Positions 17,542 to 30,549 of a DNA stretch of 64,000 nucleotides are shown piece after piece. Within the stretch, counting starts at the first letter, position 1. Each line of letters begins with the position of its first letter. The DNA is from Flavobacterium crocinum. GTDB lineage: Bacteria; Bacteroidota; Bacteroidia; Flavobacteriales; Flavobacteriaceae. The DNA lies in NCBI RefSeq assembly GCF_003122385.1, contig NZ_CP029255.1, forward strand, positions 1 to 64,000. The letters run 5' to 3'. Below the pieces are notes generated by a model, which had not been told where the DNA came from, did no database searches, and saw only the letters and a program-made list of their open reading frames with translations. Position numbers and translations under genes: made by a program.

Positions 17542-18660
17542 ATGATAATAGGTGTTCCAAAAGAAATAAAAAATAATGAGAACAGAGTTGCTTTAACTCC
17601 TGCAGGTGTATCAGAAATGAAAAAACATGGACATACAGTTTATGTTCAAGCAACTGCTGGTTTAGGAAGCGGTTTTGCTGATGAAGAATATGCTGAAGCT
17701 GGTGCAGTAGTTTTACCAACTATTGAAGATGTTTATGCAATTGCAGAAATGATTATTAAAGTAAAAGAACCAATTGCTTCTGAATATCCACTAATCAAAA
17801 AAGATCAATTATTATTTACATACTTCCACTTTGCATCTTCTGAAGAATTAACTCATGCAATGCTAGAAAAAGGAGCTGTTTGTTTAGCTTATGAAACTGT
17901 TGAAAAAACAGACAGAAGTTTACCTTTATTAGTTCCAATGTCTGAAGTTGCAGGTCGTATGGCAATTCAGCAAGGAGCAAAATACCTTGAAAAACCATTA
18001 AAAGGAAGAGGAATTCTTTTAGGTGGTGTTCCAGGTGTTCCGCCAGCTAAAGTATTAGTTTTAGGTGGAGGAATCGTAGGTACTCAGGCTGCAAAAATGG
18101 CTGCAGGTTTAGGAGCTCAGGTTACTATCATGGATTTAAGTTTGCCACGTTTACGTCAATTAGATGATATTATGCCTGCAAACGTAAATACAGAAATGTC
18201 TAACCATTATAATATTACAAGAGCAATTAAAGATGCTGACCTAATTGTTGGAGCGGTTTTAATTCCAGGAGCAAAAGCACCTCACTTAATTACTCGTGAT
18301 ATGCTTAAATTAATGCGCCCGGGAACTGTAGTTGTTGACGTAGCTGTTGATCAGGGAGGATGTATCGAAACTTGTACTCCAACAACTCACGAAAACCCAA
18401 CTTTCATTATTGATGATATCGTTCATTACTGTGTAGCTAATATGCCGGGAGCTGTTCCTTACACTTCTACATTAGCTTTAACAAATGCAACTTTACCTTA
18501 TGCTGTACAATTGGCAAACAAAGGATGGGAGAAAGCATGTGCTGAAAATGAAGAATTGAAAAAAGGATTAAACGTTGCTAACGGAAAAATCCTTTACAAA
18601 GGAGTTGCTGAAGCTTGGAATCTTCCATTTAACGAAGAAATAGCATTAGCAAACGCATAG
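17542..18660 (+). CDS. ald: Alanine dehydrogenase
   Basis: This enzyme reversibly deaminates L-alanine to pyruvate and ammonia with NAD. The 372 residues start with the family signature MIIGVPKEIKNNENRVALTP. They include the catalytic-site region FTYFHFASS, the NAD-binding LVLGGGIVGTQAAKMAAGLGA near residues 170-190, and the VDVAVDQGGCIETC block. The length is standard. The divergent Lrp/AsnC gene suggests amino-acid-responsive control. A terminator follows at 18697. Confidence 0.97.
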   Translation: MIIGVPKEIKNNENRVALTPAGVSEMKKHGHTVYVQATAGLGSGFADEEYAEAGAVVLPTIEDVYAIAEMIIKVKEPIASEYPLIKKDQLLFTYFHFASSEELTHAMLEKGAVCLAYETVEKTDRSLPLLVPMSEVAGRMAIQQGAKYLEKPLKGRGILLGGVPGVPPAKVLVLGGGIVGTQAAKMAAGLGAQVTIMDLSLPRLRQLDDIMPANVNTEMSNHYNITRAIKDADLIVGAVLIPGAKAPHLITRDMLKLMRPGTVVVDVAVDQGGCIETCTPTTHENPTFIIDDIVHYCVANMPGAVPYTSTLALTNATLPYAVQLANKGWEKACAENEELKKGLNVANGKILYKGVAEAWNLPFNEEIALANA

Positions 18661-18696
18661 TGCTACTACTAAAATAAGTGCTTATAAATCACTACT

Positions 18697-18729
18697 AAAA
18701 GGCTTTTCAGTTAAGGAAAGCCTTTTTTT
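18697..18729 (+). terminator. Terminator of ald
   Basis: AAAAGGCTTT pairs with GGAAAGCCTTTT and is followed by a T run. Confidence 0.85.
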
Positions 18730-18735
18730 GGATAT

Positions 18736-18765
18736 AAAAAAACCTGTTCTTAAAAGAACAGGTTT
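18736..18765 (-). terminator. Terminator of the PafA-like phosphatase gene
   Basis: AAACCTGTTCT (18740-18750) and AGAACAGGTTT (18755-18765) form a perfect 11-bp stem with a TAAA loop. In the minus direction it is followed by T residues, just after the phosphatase stop. Confidence 0.9.
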
Positions 18766-18784
18766 ATAAAATATATTTAAAACA

Positions 18785-20404
18785 TTACTTTTTCGTATCT
18801 AAAACTTCCTGCATTACTTTTGCTTCAGTTCCGTTAGGAAAAGTAACTTTTATTTTCTGAGCAATTGTTGGAGCAATTTCTGTAATTCCTTTTTTATCAT
18901 AAGACTCACCTTTCTTAATTCCCCAACCATAAAAGATTGCTGGAACATGAGTATCATAACTCCAAATTGTGCCATGAGATGTTCCTGTAGCGGTATATTC
19001 AATATCCCCAGGTCTATCCACAATTACTAAATCACCATTTTGCGTAACATCATATCCTTTAGCTACAAAATTTAAAGCATAATCATTTCCTGCATTAGCC
19101 AAAATCTCTTCCTCTGTATAAACTCTTTTAACTTGAGGTTGAGAAATTAAAAAATCTTTGAAAGCTTTTTTAACTTGCGCTAATTCTAAGCCTTTATCTT
19201 TAATAATTTGTTTATTAAAGAAAAGATTGAAATTCGAGTAATTTTGAATTAAATCTACTCCAAAAGTCTTAACTGAAAAATCCTGTAAACTTTTCTTAAC
19301 CTCTTTAGAAGGATAATTATCTACATTATATTTACGATCTTTTAAGTAAATTACATTTTCTGCTCCAGCATGATCAGCTGTTAAGAATAATAAATAATTT
19401 CCTTTACCAACTGTTTTATCTAAATATGCTAAAAAGTCAGCTATAGTTTCATCTAATCTTAAATAAGTATCCTGCAATTCCATAGATCTTGGACCAAGTA
19501 AATGACCAACATAATCCGTTGAAGAAAAACTAACTGTTAAAAAGTCAGTGATATTGTCCTTACCTAATTCTTCCTTTTCAATAGCTCTTTTAGCAAATTC
19601 TGCCAAAAGATCATTACCAAAAGGAGTTGCACGAATTACACCGGCATCATTCTTCTCGTACATCGATTTTAAATCATACGGAAAAACCGGAGCAGCACTT
19701 CCGTACAATTTACCTTCATAAGGATTATTATCCGGAAGACTTTCATTATAAACCGAAGCTGGTTTATACAAATCCCAGCCTTTATTTATATATTTAAGAT
19801 AGTTTTTTTCATTATTAAATTCATTTACCCATTCTGGTAATTTTTCACCATAAAAAGTACTCGAAATAAACGATCCCGTTTTACTGTACCAAAAAGCCCA
19901 ATTAGCAAAATGTCCTGCTGGTAAAATTGCACCACGATCTTTTAAACTCATTCCGATTACTTTTCCATTAAAGTTAGTTGCCATACGAACTTCATCTGTA
20001 ATCGTAGTACTTTGAAGATTTTTAGGAGACATTGCCCCTTCCTCTGCTGTTCCGTCACCTACTGTCTTCACACCAGCGTCATCCGTACAATACATTTCTT
20101 TACCTAACGATCTGCTGAACCACTCATTACCCACAATTCCGTGAGTAGCAGGAGTTGTACCAGTATATATAGAAGCATGCCCCGGTGCAGTATAAGTTGG
20201 CATATAATTGTAATGCATATTTTGGAATACAAATCCATTATTCATTAACTTCTTAAAACCATTTGGGGAAAAATCATCTGAAAAACGATATAAATATTCC
20301 ATTTTCATTTGATCTACAACTATACCTACAACTAATTTGGGACGTTGTTGTGCACTCAAATTTGTAATAACAAAAAGTGCAAACAGTAAAATACTTTTCT
20401 TCAT
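18785..20404 (-). CDS. pafA: PafA-type alkaline phosphatase, exported
   Basis: This 539-residue enzyme has a signal peptide (MKKSILLFALFVITNLSAQ) and the alkaline phosphatase superfamily fold. The active site matches the flavobacterial phosphate-irrepressible phosphatase PafA. The nucleophile is Thr72 in TYTAPGHAS, with Asn93 in IVGNEW and Lys155/Arg157 in LKDRG, and the spacing between them (21, 83 and 85 residues) equals that of the characterised PafA (T79, N100, K162, R164). Zinc-ligand motifs VVDQM and TADHAG are present. It should release phosphate from organic monoesters in the periplasm. The gene stands alone between a -7 promoter match at 20426 and a terminator. Confidence 0.92.
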   Translation of the reverse strand: MKKSILLFALFVITNLSAQQRPKLVVGIVVDQMKMEYLYRFSDDFSPNGFKKLMNNGFVFQNMHYNYMPTYTAPGHASIYTGTTPATHGIVGNEWFSRSLGKEMYCTDDAGVKTVGDGTAEEGAMSPKNLQSTTITDEVRMATNFNGKVIGMSLKDRGAILPAGHFANWAFWYSKTGSFISSTFYGEKLPEWVNEFNNEKNYLKYINKGWDLYKPASVYNESLPDNNPYEGKLYGSAAPVFPYDLKSMYEKNDAGVIRATPFGNDLLAEFAKRAIEKEELGKDNITDFLTVSFSSTDYVGHLLGPRSMELQDTYLRLDETIADFLAYLDKTVGKGNYLLFLTADHAGAENVIYLKDRKYNVDNYPSKEVKKSLQDFSVKTFGVDLIQNYSNFNLFFNKQIIKDKGLELAQVKKAFKDFLISQPQVKRVYTEEEILANAGNDYALNFVAKGYDVTQNGDLVIVDRPGDIEYTATGTSHGTIWSYDTHVPAIFYGWGIKKGESYDKKGITEIAPTIAQKIKVTFPNGTEAKVMQEVLDTKK

Positions 20405-20425
20405 GTTTAATCAATAATTTAAACA

Positions 20426-20433
20426 CAAAAATA
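20426..20433 (-). promoter_or_regulatory. Putative -7 element of pafA
   Basis: The minus strand reads TATTTTTG, 22 bp upstream of the pafA start. No clear -33 TTG is visible. Confidence 0.5.
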
Positions 20434-20534
20434 CTCATTCAGATTCTAAAATTCTAAAGTATTAATACCTAAGACAGACAATTGACTATAATTTAACAGA
20501 AACTGAATAAAAGAAACTTTAAGGTAAACATTTA

Positions 20535-20632
20535 TGGCGTTTCCCTCCGGGTCGGGCTGTCCGCTGTATCTTTTGCTTTTTAAAGAAAAAAGCAAAAGGA
20601 TGCCGCTCCCATCCCTAACGCAATCGTACTTT
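20535..20632 (+). repeat. Dispersed hairpin repeat, copy B1
   Basis: The element runs from GGCGTTTCCCTCCGGGTCGG through TGTCCGCTGTATC to ATCCCTAACGC. Its centre is a stem, CTTTTGCTTTTT and AAAAAGCAAAAG. A copy with a longer loop lies at 47651-47816. The core (GCT.TCCGCT, ATCTTTTG, CAAAAGGAT) is shared with the A repeats. It fills most of the spacer between pafA and the rRNA terminator. Confidence 0.82.
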
Positions 20633-20679
20633 AAGAACGATTTTAGGCTTCTTTATAAAAAACCAAAAGTGCTGCAAAA

Positions 20680-20712
20680 CAAAAAATCCTCATCAAAAAC
20701 ATGATGAGGATT
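20680..20712 (-). terminator. Terminator of the rRNA operon
   Basis: AATCCTCATCA (20685-20695) and TGATGAGGATT (20702-20712) form an 11-bp stem. In the minus direction it is followed by T residues, immediately after 5S. Confidence 0.9.
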
Positions 20713-20720
20713 CTTAAAAG

Positions 20721-20830
20721 AAAGGCGACGACATACTCTCCCACAAAACTGCAGTACCATCTGCGCAGGCGGGCTTAACTTCTCTGTTCGGGATGGGAAG
20801 AGGTGAGCCCCGCCGCAATAACCACCTTAA
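20721..20830 (-). rRNA. rrf: 5S ribosomal RNA
   Basis: The minus strand contains the 5S core CCCATCCCGAACAGAGAAGTTAAGCC-type sequence (given here only by its key parts CCGAAC and GAAGTTAAGCCC) within a span of about 110 bases that begins AAGGTGGTTATTGCG and ends near GGCGACG on the plus strand. It is the last gene of the operon, about 180 bp after 23S. The exact ends are estimated to within a few bases. Confidence 0.95.
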
Positions 20831-21012
20831 GGTTATTGGTTATTGGTTTGTTGTTTATAGTTTCTCGTTTTAAACGCTTGACTCATAACATATAACCTTT
20901 AACCTTCCGCGGTGCGGACAATATTTTAACATACTGAGATAAAGAAACAAATAAGTTTTATTAAGTTTAAGAAAGTTTCCTCCCTCCCTGGTCTGGGACC
21001 AGAGAGGGAAAA

Positions 21013-23897
<2,885 letters not shown>

Positions 23898-24033
23898 TAC
23901 CAATCTTGTTACTTAAAACAAGACCGTTTTTTTTTTGTTTTTGTTACTTATAACAAAAACGCTTTCTACTTTCTTATTATTTTCTTATCTCAATATGTCA
24001 ATGAACTTTTATCTACTCCTTGGAGCAAATCAG

Positions 24034-24107
24034 TGGAGAATAACGGAGTCGAACCGTTGACCTCCTGCGTGCAAGGCAGGCGCTCTAGCCAGCTGAGCTA
24101 ATCCCCC
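24034..24107 (-). tRNA. tRNA-Ala (TGC)
   Basis: This 74-base cloverleaf on the minus strand begins GGGGGATTAGCTCAGCTGG and has the anticodon loop CTTGCAC (anticodon TGC), the T-arm GGTTCGACTCC, and the acceptor end ATTCTCC plus discriminator A. CCA is not encoded. It lies in the 16S-23S spacer downstream of tRNA-Ile, the usual order. Confidence 0.96.
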
Positions 24108-24199
24108 ATTTCTTTAGTGATGAGTTATTAGTTATGAGTTATGAATTATTGCTCATAAGGTCTCAACCCCTAAAATTTCCTTTTAATTAAGTCAAATAG

Positions 24200-24273
24200 T
24201 AGTCCCGGGCAGACTCGAACTGCCGACCCCTACATTATCAGTGTAGTACTCTAACCAGCTGAGCTACGAGACT
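24200..24273 (-). tRNA. tRNA-Ile (GAT)
   Basis: This 74-base cloverleaf on the minus strand begins AGTCTCGTAGCTCAGCTGG and has the anticodon loop CTGATAA (anticodon GAT), the T-arm CAGTTCGAGTCTG and the acceptor end CGGGACT plus A. It is the first tRNA in the 16S-23S spacer. Confidence 0.96.
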
Positions 24274-24399
24274 CTGTTTTACTTAATTGTTTATCATTTT
24301 TTAAATCAACAGCAAGAGTAATACAATCTAAAATTCCAAACCTGTAGAGTGGCATCTTGTTTCCCATTCGTGCCCTGAGGCTAACAAAATGGGCTCTAG

Positions 24400-25912
<1,513 letters not shown>

Positions 25913-26080
25913 TATATTTTAATATTATATAGTCGATGCCTTATTCCAGTCGGTTTGTCTCGAATCTCTCGATTCTATTACTCTTATTCTATTTTGTCTC
26001 GTCTTGTGACGAGACGGCTGTCAATTCAATATGTCTACGAACGTAATTTTGTTTCCTTCGCTTGTTTCTCAAAGCGGGTG
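25913..26080 (-). other. 16S leader region of the rRNA operon
   Basis: About 170 bp separate the nearest rRNA promoter from the 16S 5' end. The stretch is expected to be transcribed as precursor leader. No protein gene is supported here. Confidence 0.6.
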
Positions 26081-26111
26081 CAAAACTAGAAATTCTTTTT
26101 GTTTCCTGCAA
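26081..26111 (-). promoter_or_regulatory. rRNA promoter P1 (nearest 16S)
   Basis: On the minus strand: -33 TTG (26109-26111), a 20-bp spacer, -7 TAGTTTTG (26081-26088), then CACCCGC. It fits the Bacteroidota consensus TTTG-N17..23-TAnnTTTG. Confidence 0.85.
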
Positions 26112-26204
26112 GAAAAATTTAAAAAAAATTGAAACTTTTTTTTCGTCTCAGTTTTTCAACCTTTCCTCCCAATCCCTCAATGAACTTCCCGTATTTGCGG
26201 GGTG

Positions 26205-26235
26205 CAAATGTAAAAGCATTTTTCAAATCTCACAA
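26205..26235 (-). promoter_or_regulatory. rRNA promoter P2
   Basis: On the minus strand: -33 CTTG (TTG at 26233-26235), a 20-bp spacer, -7 TACATTTG (26205-26212), then CACCCCGC. It lies 124 bp upstream of P1. Confidence 0.85.
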
Positions 26236-26325
26236 GCTTTTCCGAATCTTTTTTTTGAAAATCTCTTCTCTTTTGATCCTTGTTTCCTGTCAGTATTTCT
26301 GTGAACGTTTTCGCTGTTGCGGGTG

Positions 26326-26355
26326 CAAAAGTAGCACCTTTTTCCGCTTTCGCAA
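26326..26355 (-). promoter_or_regulatory. rRNA promoter P3 (most distal)
   Basis: On the minus strand: -33 CTTG (TTG at 26353-26355), a 19-bp spacer, -7 TACTTTTG (26326-26333), then CACCCGC. It lies 121 bp upstream of P2. Confidence 0.85.
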
Positions 26356-26482
26356 GCTTTTTCTTGATGTTTTTTCAATTTTTTTTTGCCCTTTTTCTTA
26401 ACTTGCTGGTAACGGCTTGTTTACATCTTGAAGTTTTTTCTTCTCCTGTGGGGTTTTTCCTTGTTTTGCCGTTCTTTGGTCT

Positions 26483-26563
26483 GTTTTGCCGCGAAGGCAC
26501 CAAGACACAAAGCTTTCTTTTACGCTGTTTTTAATCTCGAAAAGACGCTGAGACGCTGAGTTT
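26483..26563. repeat. Degenerate intergenic repeat (GCCGCGAAGGCACCAAG type)
   Basis: The stretch contains GCCGCGAAGGCACCAAGACA and then GACGCTGAGACGCTGAG with its internal direct repeat. Similar words occur in spacers of many unrelated bacteria, to my knowledge. It is non-coding and lies upstream of the rRNA promoters. Confidence 0.5.
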
Positions 26564-26636
26564 TTTCCTTTCTGCTTCCTTATTCCTTCCCAAAACACAC
26601 TTCTTTGCTCGGAATTTCTTCTGAAAACCTATCCCA

Positions 26637-26718
26637 TAGCCCCGATAGAAGCGGAAATCCTTTTTGTGGTGGGGTTCACCATAAAAAGATTGCAGCGGAT
26701 AGCGGGAAATTGCTCCTC
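26637..26718 (-). repeat. Dispersed hairpin repeat, copy A2
   Basis: Read on the minus strand this copy runs from AGGAGCAATTTCCCGCTATC through AACCCC to ATCGGGGCTA. It matches copy A1 at 6175-6254 across its length. The central stem is less perfect (CTTTTTATGGTG with CACCACAAAAAG). Confidence 0.83.
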
Positions 26719-26728
26719 AAAATTTAAA

Positions 26729-26787
26729 TCCCAAATCCTGAAACTCCAAACTCCAAACTCCAAATTCCAAATTCCAAATTCCAATTT
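26729..26787. repeat. Short tandem words (CTCCAAA / TTCCAAA)
   Basis: About eight successive 7-8 base units of the type CTCCAAA or TTCCAAA. It is non-coding. Similar words recur near 52137-52225 and 47611-47625. Confidence 0.7.
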
Positions 26788-26833
26788 ACAATCTCTTAAA
26801 TCTCATCTGTCTTTCATGTCCTTTATACGCATT

Positions 26834-26853
26834 AGACGCACTGCGGTGCGTCT
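26834..26853. repeat. GC-rich inverted repeat
   Basis: AGACGCAC and GTGCGTCT form a perfect 8-bp stem around TGCG within an otherwise AT-rich spacer. There is no T run, so a terminator role is unlikely. Confidence 0.6.
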
Positions 26854-27004
26854 CTACCGAAAATTGGAATTACACCATTATATATATAATAAACAAAACC
26901 GACAGGTTTTGAAAATCTGGCGGCTTGTAGGAATGAAATCCACTTCATTTCTAAGCCACACAATAAGTATCTTATATATTAAAGCAATCTTATACATATA
27001 TATA

Positions 27005-27035
27005 TTGTATGTATTTTAGTAATCACTTATATTTG
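27005..27035 (+). promoter_or_regulatory. Promoter of the thrS-infC-rpmI-rplT operon
   Basis: -33 TTG (27005-27007), a 20-bp spacer and -7 TATATTTG (27028-27035) lie 19 bp before the thrS start codon. Confidence 0.75.
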
Positions 27036-27054
27036 CATCACAAAATTATAAACA

Positions 27055-29001
27055 ATGATCAAGATTACTTTACCCGATGGGTCAATTAGAGAGTTCGCTT
27101 CGGGCGTAACACCAATGGAGGTCGCTAAAAACATTAGCGAAGGTTTTGCAAGAAATGTTATTTCTGCATCTTTTAATGGTACAACTATTGAAACCGAGAC
27201 TCCATTAACGACCGACGGTAATCTTATTTTATATACTTGGAATGATGCTGAAGGCAAAAAAGCTTTCTGGCACTCGACTTCGCACGTAATGGCTCAGGCT
27301 CTTGAGGAATTGTACCCAGGAATTAAATTAACTCTTGGACCTGCAATTGCAAATGGTTTCTATTATGATGTGGATTTTGAAGACCAAAAGATTTCTGAGG
27401 CTGATTTTAAAAAGATCGAAGACCGTATTCTTGAAATCTCAAGAGGAAAATATGATTTTAAAATGCGTCCGGTAAGTAAAGCCGAAGCATTAGAAATGTA
27501 CAAAGACAACGTTTACAAAACAGAATTGATTTCTAACCTTGAAGACGGAACTATTACTTTTTGCGATCACGCCACTTTTACTGATTTATGCCGTGGAGGC
27601 CATATTCCGAATACCGGAATCATTAAAGCTGTAAAAATCATGAGTGTTGCCGGTGCTTACTGGAGAGGTGATGAGAAAAACAAACAGTTAACTCGTGTTT
27701 ACGGAACTTCTTTCCCGAAACAAAAAGATTTAACTGAGTATCTTGAACTTCTTGAAGAAGCAAAACGTCGTGATCACCGTAAACTCGGAAAAGAACTTGA
27801 ATTGTTCGCTTTTTCTCAGAAAGTTGGTCAGGGTTTACCTTTATGGCTACCTAAAGGGGCTGCATTAAGAGACCGTCTAGAGCAATTCTTAAAGAGAGCT
27901 CAAAAGAAAGCCGGATACGAGCAAGTAGTTAGCCCACATATTGGTCAGAAAGAACTTTATGTTACTTCTGGTCATTATGCAAAATATGGTGCTGACAGCT
28001 TCCAACCAATACATACTCCAGCAGAAGGCGAAGAGTTTTTATTGAAACCAATGAACTGCCCTCACCACTGTGAGATCTATAATGTAAGACCATGGTCATA
28101 CAAAGATTTACCTAAGCGTTATGCTGAATTTGGTACTGTGTACAGATATGAACAGTCTGGAGAATTACATGGTTTAACTCGCGTTAGAGGGTTTACTCAG
28201 GATGACGCTCATATTTTCTGTACTCCGGAACAACTGGATGAAGAGTTCAAAAAAGTAATTGACCTTGTATTATATGTATTTGGTTCGTTAGGTTTTGAAA
28301 ACTTTACTGCTCAGATTTCTTTGAGAGATCAAGAAAACAGAGATAAATATATTGGTACTGATGAAAATTGGGAAAAAGCCGAAAATGCTATCATCAATGC
28401 AGCAAAAGACAAAGGTCTTAATACTGTTGTAGAATATGGTGAAGCAGCATTTTACGGACCAAAACTCGATTTCATGGTAAAAGATGCACTAGGAAGACAA
28501 TGGCAATTAGGAACAATTCAGGTAGATTACAACTTACCTGAGCGTTTTGAACTGACTTACAAAGGCGCTGATAATGAATTACATCGCCCTGTAATGATCC
28601 ACAGAGCACCTTTTGGATCTATGGAACGTTTTATAGCAATTTTACTAGAGCATACAGCAGGAAATTTCCCACTTTGGCTAATGCCTGAACAGGCTATTAT
28701 CTTGTCTTTGAGCGAGAAATACGAAAATTATGCTAAAAAAGTTTTAGATTTGCTAGAAAATCACGAAATTCGCGCCCTAATTGACAATCGAAACGAAACA
28801 ATTGGCAAGAAAATTAGAGATGCAGAAATGCAAAAAATTCCATTTATGCTGATTGTTGGTGAGGAAGAAGAGAAAAATGGTACAATCTCTATTCGTCGTC
28901 ACGGACAAGAAGGAAAAGGTAATATTACCGTTTCTATCGAAGAATTTGCTTCGATTGTAGATGAAGAAATAAAAAAGACATTAAAAGTATTTACAGTTTA
29001 A
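27055..29001 (+). CDS. thrS: Threonine--tRNA ligase
   Basis: This enzyme charges tRNA-Thr. The 648 residues have the full domain order: an N-terminal TGS domain (about 1-62), an editing domain with [11 protein letters not shown] and the later GGHIPNTG, a class II catalytic core with the zinc-site Cys in [10 protein letters not shown], motif 2 near [15 protein letters not shown] and motif 3 near [11 protein letters not shown], and a C-terminal anticodon-binding domain. Length is standard. It heads the conserved thrS-infC-rpmI-rplT operon; infC begins 16 bp after its stop. No T-box or other leader is evident in the short 5' region. Confidence 0.98.
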   Translation: MIKITLPDGSIREFASGVTPMEVAKNISEGFARNVISASFNGTTIETETPLTTDGNLILYTWNDAEGKKAFWHSTSHVMAQALEELYPGIKLTLGPAIANGFYYDVDFEDQKISEADFKKIEDRILEISRGKYDFKMRPVSKAEALEMYKDNVYKTELISNLEDGTITFCDHATFTDLCRGGHIPNTGIIKAVKIMSVAGAYWRGDEKNKQLTRVYGTSFPKQKDLTEYLELLEEAKRRDHRKLGKELELFAFSQKVGQGLPLWLPKGAALRDRLEQFLKRAQKKAGYEQVVSPHIGQKELYVTSGHYAKYGADSFQPIHTPAEGEEFLLKPMNCPHHCEIYNVRPWSYKDLPKRYAEFGTVYRYEQSGELHGLTRVRGFTQDDAHIFCTPEQLDEEFKKVIDLVLYVFGSLGFENFTAQISLRDQENRDKYIGTDENWEKAENAIINAAKDKGLNTVVEYGEAAFYGPKLDFMVKDALGRQWQLGTIQVDYNLPERFELTYKGADNELHRPVMIHRAPFGSMERFIAILLEHTAGNFPLWLMPEQAIILSLSEKYENYAKKVLDLLENHEIRALIDNRNETIGKKIRDAEMQKIPFMLIVGEEEEKNGTISIRRHGQEGKGNITVSIEEFASIVDEEIKKTLKVFTV

Positions 29002-29017
29002 CTTAAATTAGAAAGTC

Positions 29018-29572
29018 ATAGCAATAAGAAGCAACAGAGGTTTTCAACCTCGAGTAGAAAAAAAAGATGCACACAGAATAAACAATCTTATTCGTGTTCC
29101 GGAAGTACGTCTTGTAGGTGAAAATATTGAGCCTGGCGTTTTTAAAATCGCAGACGCGTTACGTTTAGCTGACCAATTTGAATTGGATTTAGTTGAGATT
29201 TCGCCAAACGCCGAGCCGCCGGTTTGTAAAATAATGGATTACAAGAAATTTGTTTACGAACAAAAGAAAAGAGACAAAGCATTAAAAGCTAAATCTTCTC
29301 AAGTTGTTGTTAAAGAAATTAGATTTGGTCCTCAGACTGATGAGCATGATTATGAGTTTAAAAGAAAGAACGCTGAAAAATTCTTAAAAGAAGGAGCTAA
29401 ATTAAAAGCTTTCGTATTCTTTAAAGGTCGTTCTATTATTTACAAAGATCAAGGTCAAATTCTATTATTACGTCTTGCTCAGGATTTGGAAGAACACGGT
29501 AAAGTTGAAGCTATGCCTGTTTTGGAAGGAAAGAGAATGATTATGTTCATTGCTCCTAAGAAAAAGAAATAG
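29018..29572 (+). CDS. infC: Translation initiation factor IF-3, non-standard AUA start
   Basis: IF-3 binds the 30S subunit and rejects non-canonical start codons. The conserved N-terminal domain ([17 protein letters not shown], then [16 protein letters not shown]) is in frame with the C-terminal part and lies wholly upstream of the first usual start codon, a TTG at 29183 in the middle of the domain. Between the in-frame TAG at 29009 and this sequence, the only plausible initiators are ATA at 29018 and ATA at 29024. With 29018 the protein has 184 residues, the normal size. E. coli infC starts at AUU, which lets IF-3 repress itself; the same logic is inferred here. rpmI follows after 98 bp. 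Confidence 0.93.
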   Translation: MAIRSNRGFQPRVEKKDAHRINNLIRVPEVRLVGENIEPGVFKIADALRLADQFELDLVEISPNAEPPVCKIMDYKKFVYEQKKRDKALKAKSSQVVVKEIRFGPQTDEHDYEFKRKNAEKFLKEGAKLKAFVFFKGRSIIYKDQGQILLLRLAQDLEEHGKVEAMPVLEGKRMIMFIAPKKKK

Positions 29573-29670
29573 TATTCAGTTTACAGTTTTGAGTATTCAG
29601 TAAGAACTTGAAACCTTAAACTTGAAACAATAAAATAAGTAAGTAAGAATAAATTAAAACACTAGGAAAA

Positions 29671-29868
29671 ATGCCTAAAATGAAAACAAAATCTAGCGCT
29701 AAGAAACGTTTTAAAGTTACTGGCTCTGGAAAGATTAAAAGAAAGCATGCTTTTAAAAGTCACATCTTGACTAAAAAATCTAAAAAACGTAAATTAGCTT
29801 TGACTCACTCAGCGCTAGTTCACTCAACAGATATGAAAAGCATTAAACAACAATTAAGAATTATCTAA
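29671..29868 (+). CDS. rpmI: 50S ribosomal protein L35
   Basis: This 65-residue, strongly basic protein starts [20 protein letters not shown] and contains [19 protein letters not shown], the family signature. It is the third gene of the conserved operon with thrS, infC and rplT. A possible regulatory hairpin lies downstream, before rplT. Confidence 0.98.
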   Translation: MPKMKTKSSAKKRFKVTGSGKIKRKHAFKSHILTKKSKKRKLALTHSALVHSTDMKSIKQQLRII

Positions 29869-29988
29869 TTATTGTAAAATGTAAAATGTATAATGTAAAA
29901 TTGTCCTTGACATTGTTACAATATACCTTAATACAATATACAACATAAAGAATTCTTTAGGTTAAAAAAATATTTATATAACCTTGGA

Positions 29989-30032
29989 GTATGGCTTTAA
30001 GTTCCTTTGATTCAATTCAGGACGCCTGCTAC
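29989..30032 (+). promoter_or_regulatory. Candidate L20-type regulatory hairpin upstream of rplT
   Basis: The 181-bp rpmI-rplT spacer contains a stem built from GTA/TAC, GGC/GCC and GTTCCT/AGGAC (one bulged T), with a 5'-side bulge TTTAA and a 12-base loop. In other bacteria L20 represses its operon by binding RNA that imitates its 23S site. The position fits that role, but this is inference from fold and location only. Confidence 0.35.
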
Positions 30033-30049
30033 AAAAACACATTAAAATT

Positions 30050-30394
30050 ATGCCAAGATCGGTAAATTCAGTTGCTAAAAGAGCAAGAAGAAAAAAAATA
30101 ATGAAGCAAGCCAAAGGTTTCTTTGGAAGACGTAAAAACGTTTGGACAGTTGCTAAGAATGCAGTAGAGAAAGCGATGAGCTACGCTTACCGCGATAGAA
30201 AACAAAACAAAAGAAATTTCCGTTCATTATGGATTCAACGTATCAACGCTGGAGCTAGATTAGAAGGAATGTCTTATTCTCAATTCATGGGGAAAGTTAA
30301 AGCTAACGGAATCGAATTGAACCGTAAAGTTCTTGCAGATTTAGCTATGAACCACCCAGAAGCTTTCAAAGCTATTCTTAATAAAGTAAAGTAA
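30050..30394 (+). CDS. rplT: 50S ribosomal protein L20
   Basis: This 114-residue basic protein starts [20 protein letters not shown] and has the conserved [22 protein letters not shown] and [20 protein letters not shown] blocks. It is needed for early 50S assembly. It is the last gene of the thrS operon, followed by a strong terminator. The unusually long spacer before it holds a candidate autoregulatory hairpin. Confidence 0.98.
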
Positions 30395-30438
30395 AACGTT
30401 TTATAAACTCAATTTAAGATTACTTACTTATTATAAAA

Positions 30439-30470
30439 AAACCATCCCGTCTAAACGGGATGGTTTTTTG
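30439..30470 (+). terminator. Terminator of the thrS-rplT operon
   Basis: AAACCATCCCGT (30439-30450) and ACGGGATGGTTT (30455-30466) form a perfect 12-bp stem with a 4-base loop and a T run. Confidence 0.93.
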
Positions 30471-30549
30471 TTTTTATAACTATCTGTAAATCTCTTTAGA
30501 TTTATATTTAAATTAAAAAAAGTAAATTTACGGCAACAAAAAATTTCAA

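Noticed and set aside
26666..27019. Open frame of 117 codons upstream of thrS
   Set aside because: It translates repeat copy A2 and the CTCCAAA/TTCCAAA tandem words and reaches the thrS promoter; no protein features.
29183..29572. IF-3 starting at TTG 29183
   Set aside because: This would remove about 55 conserved residues; the N-terminal domain is intact upstream in the same frame.
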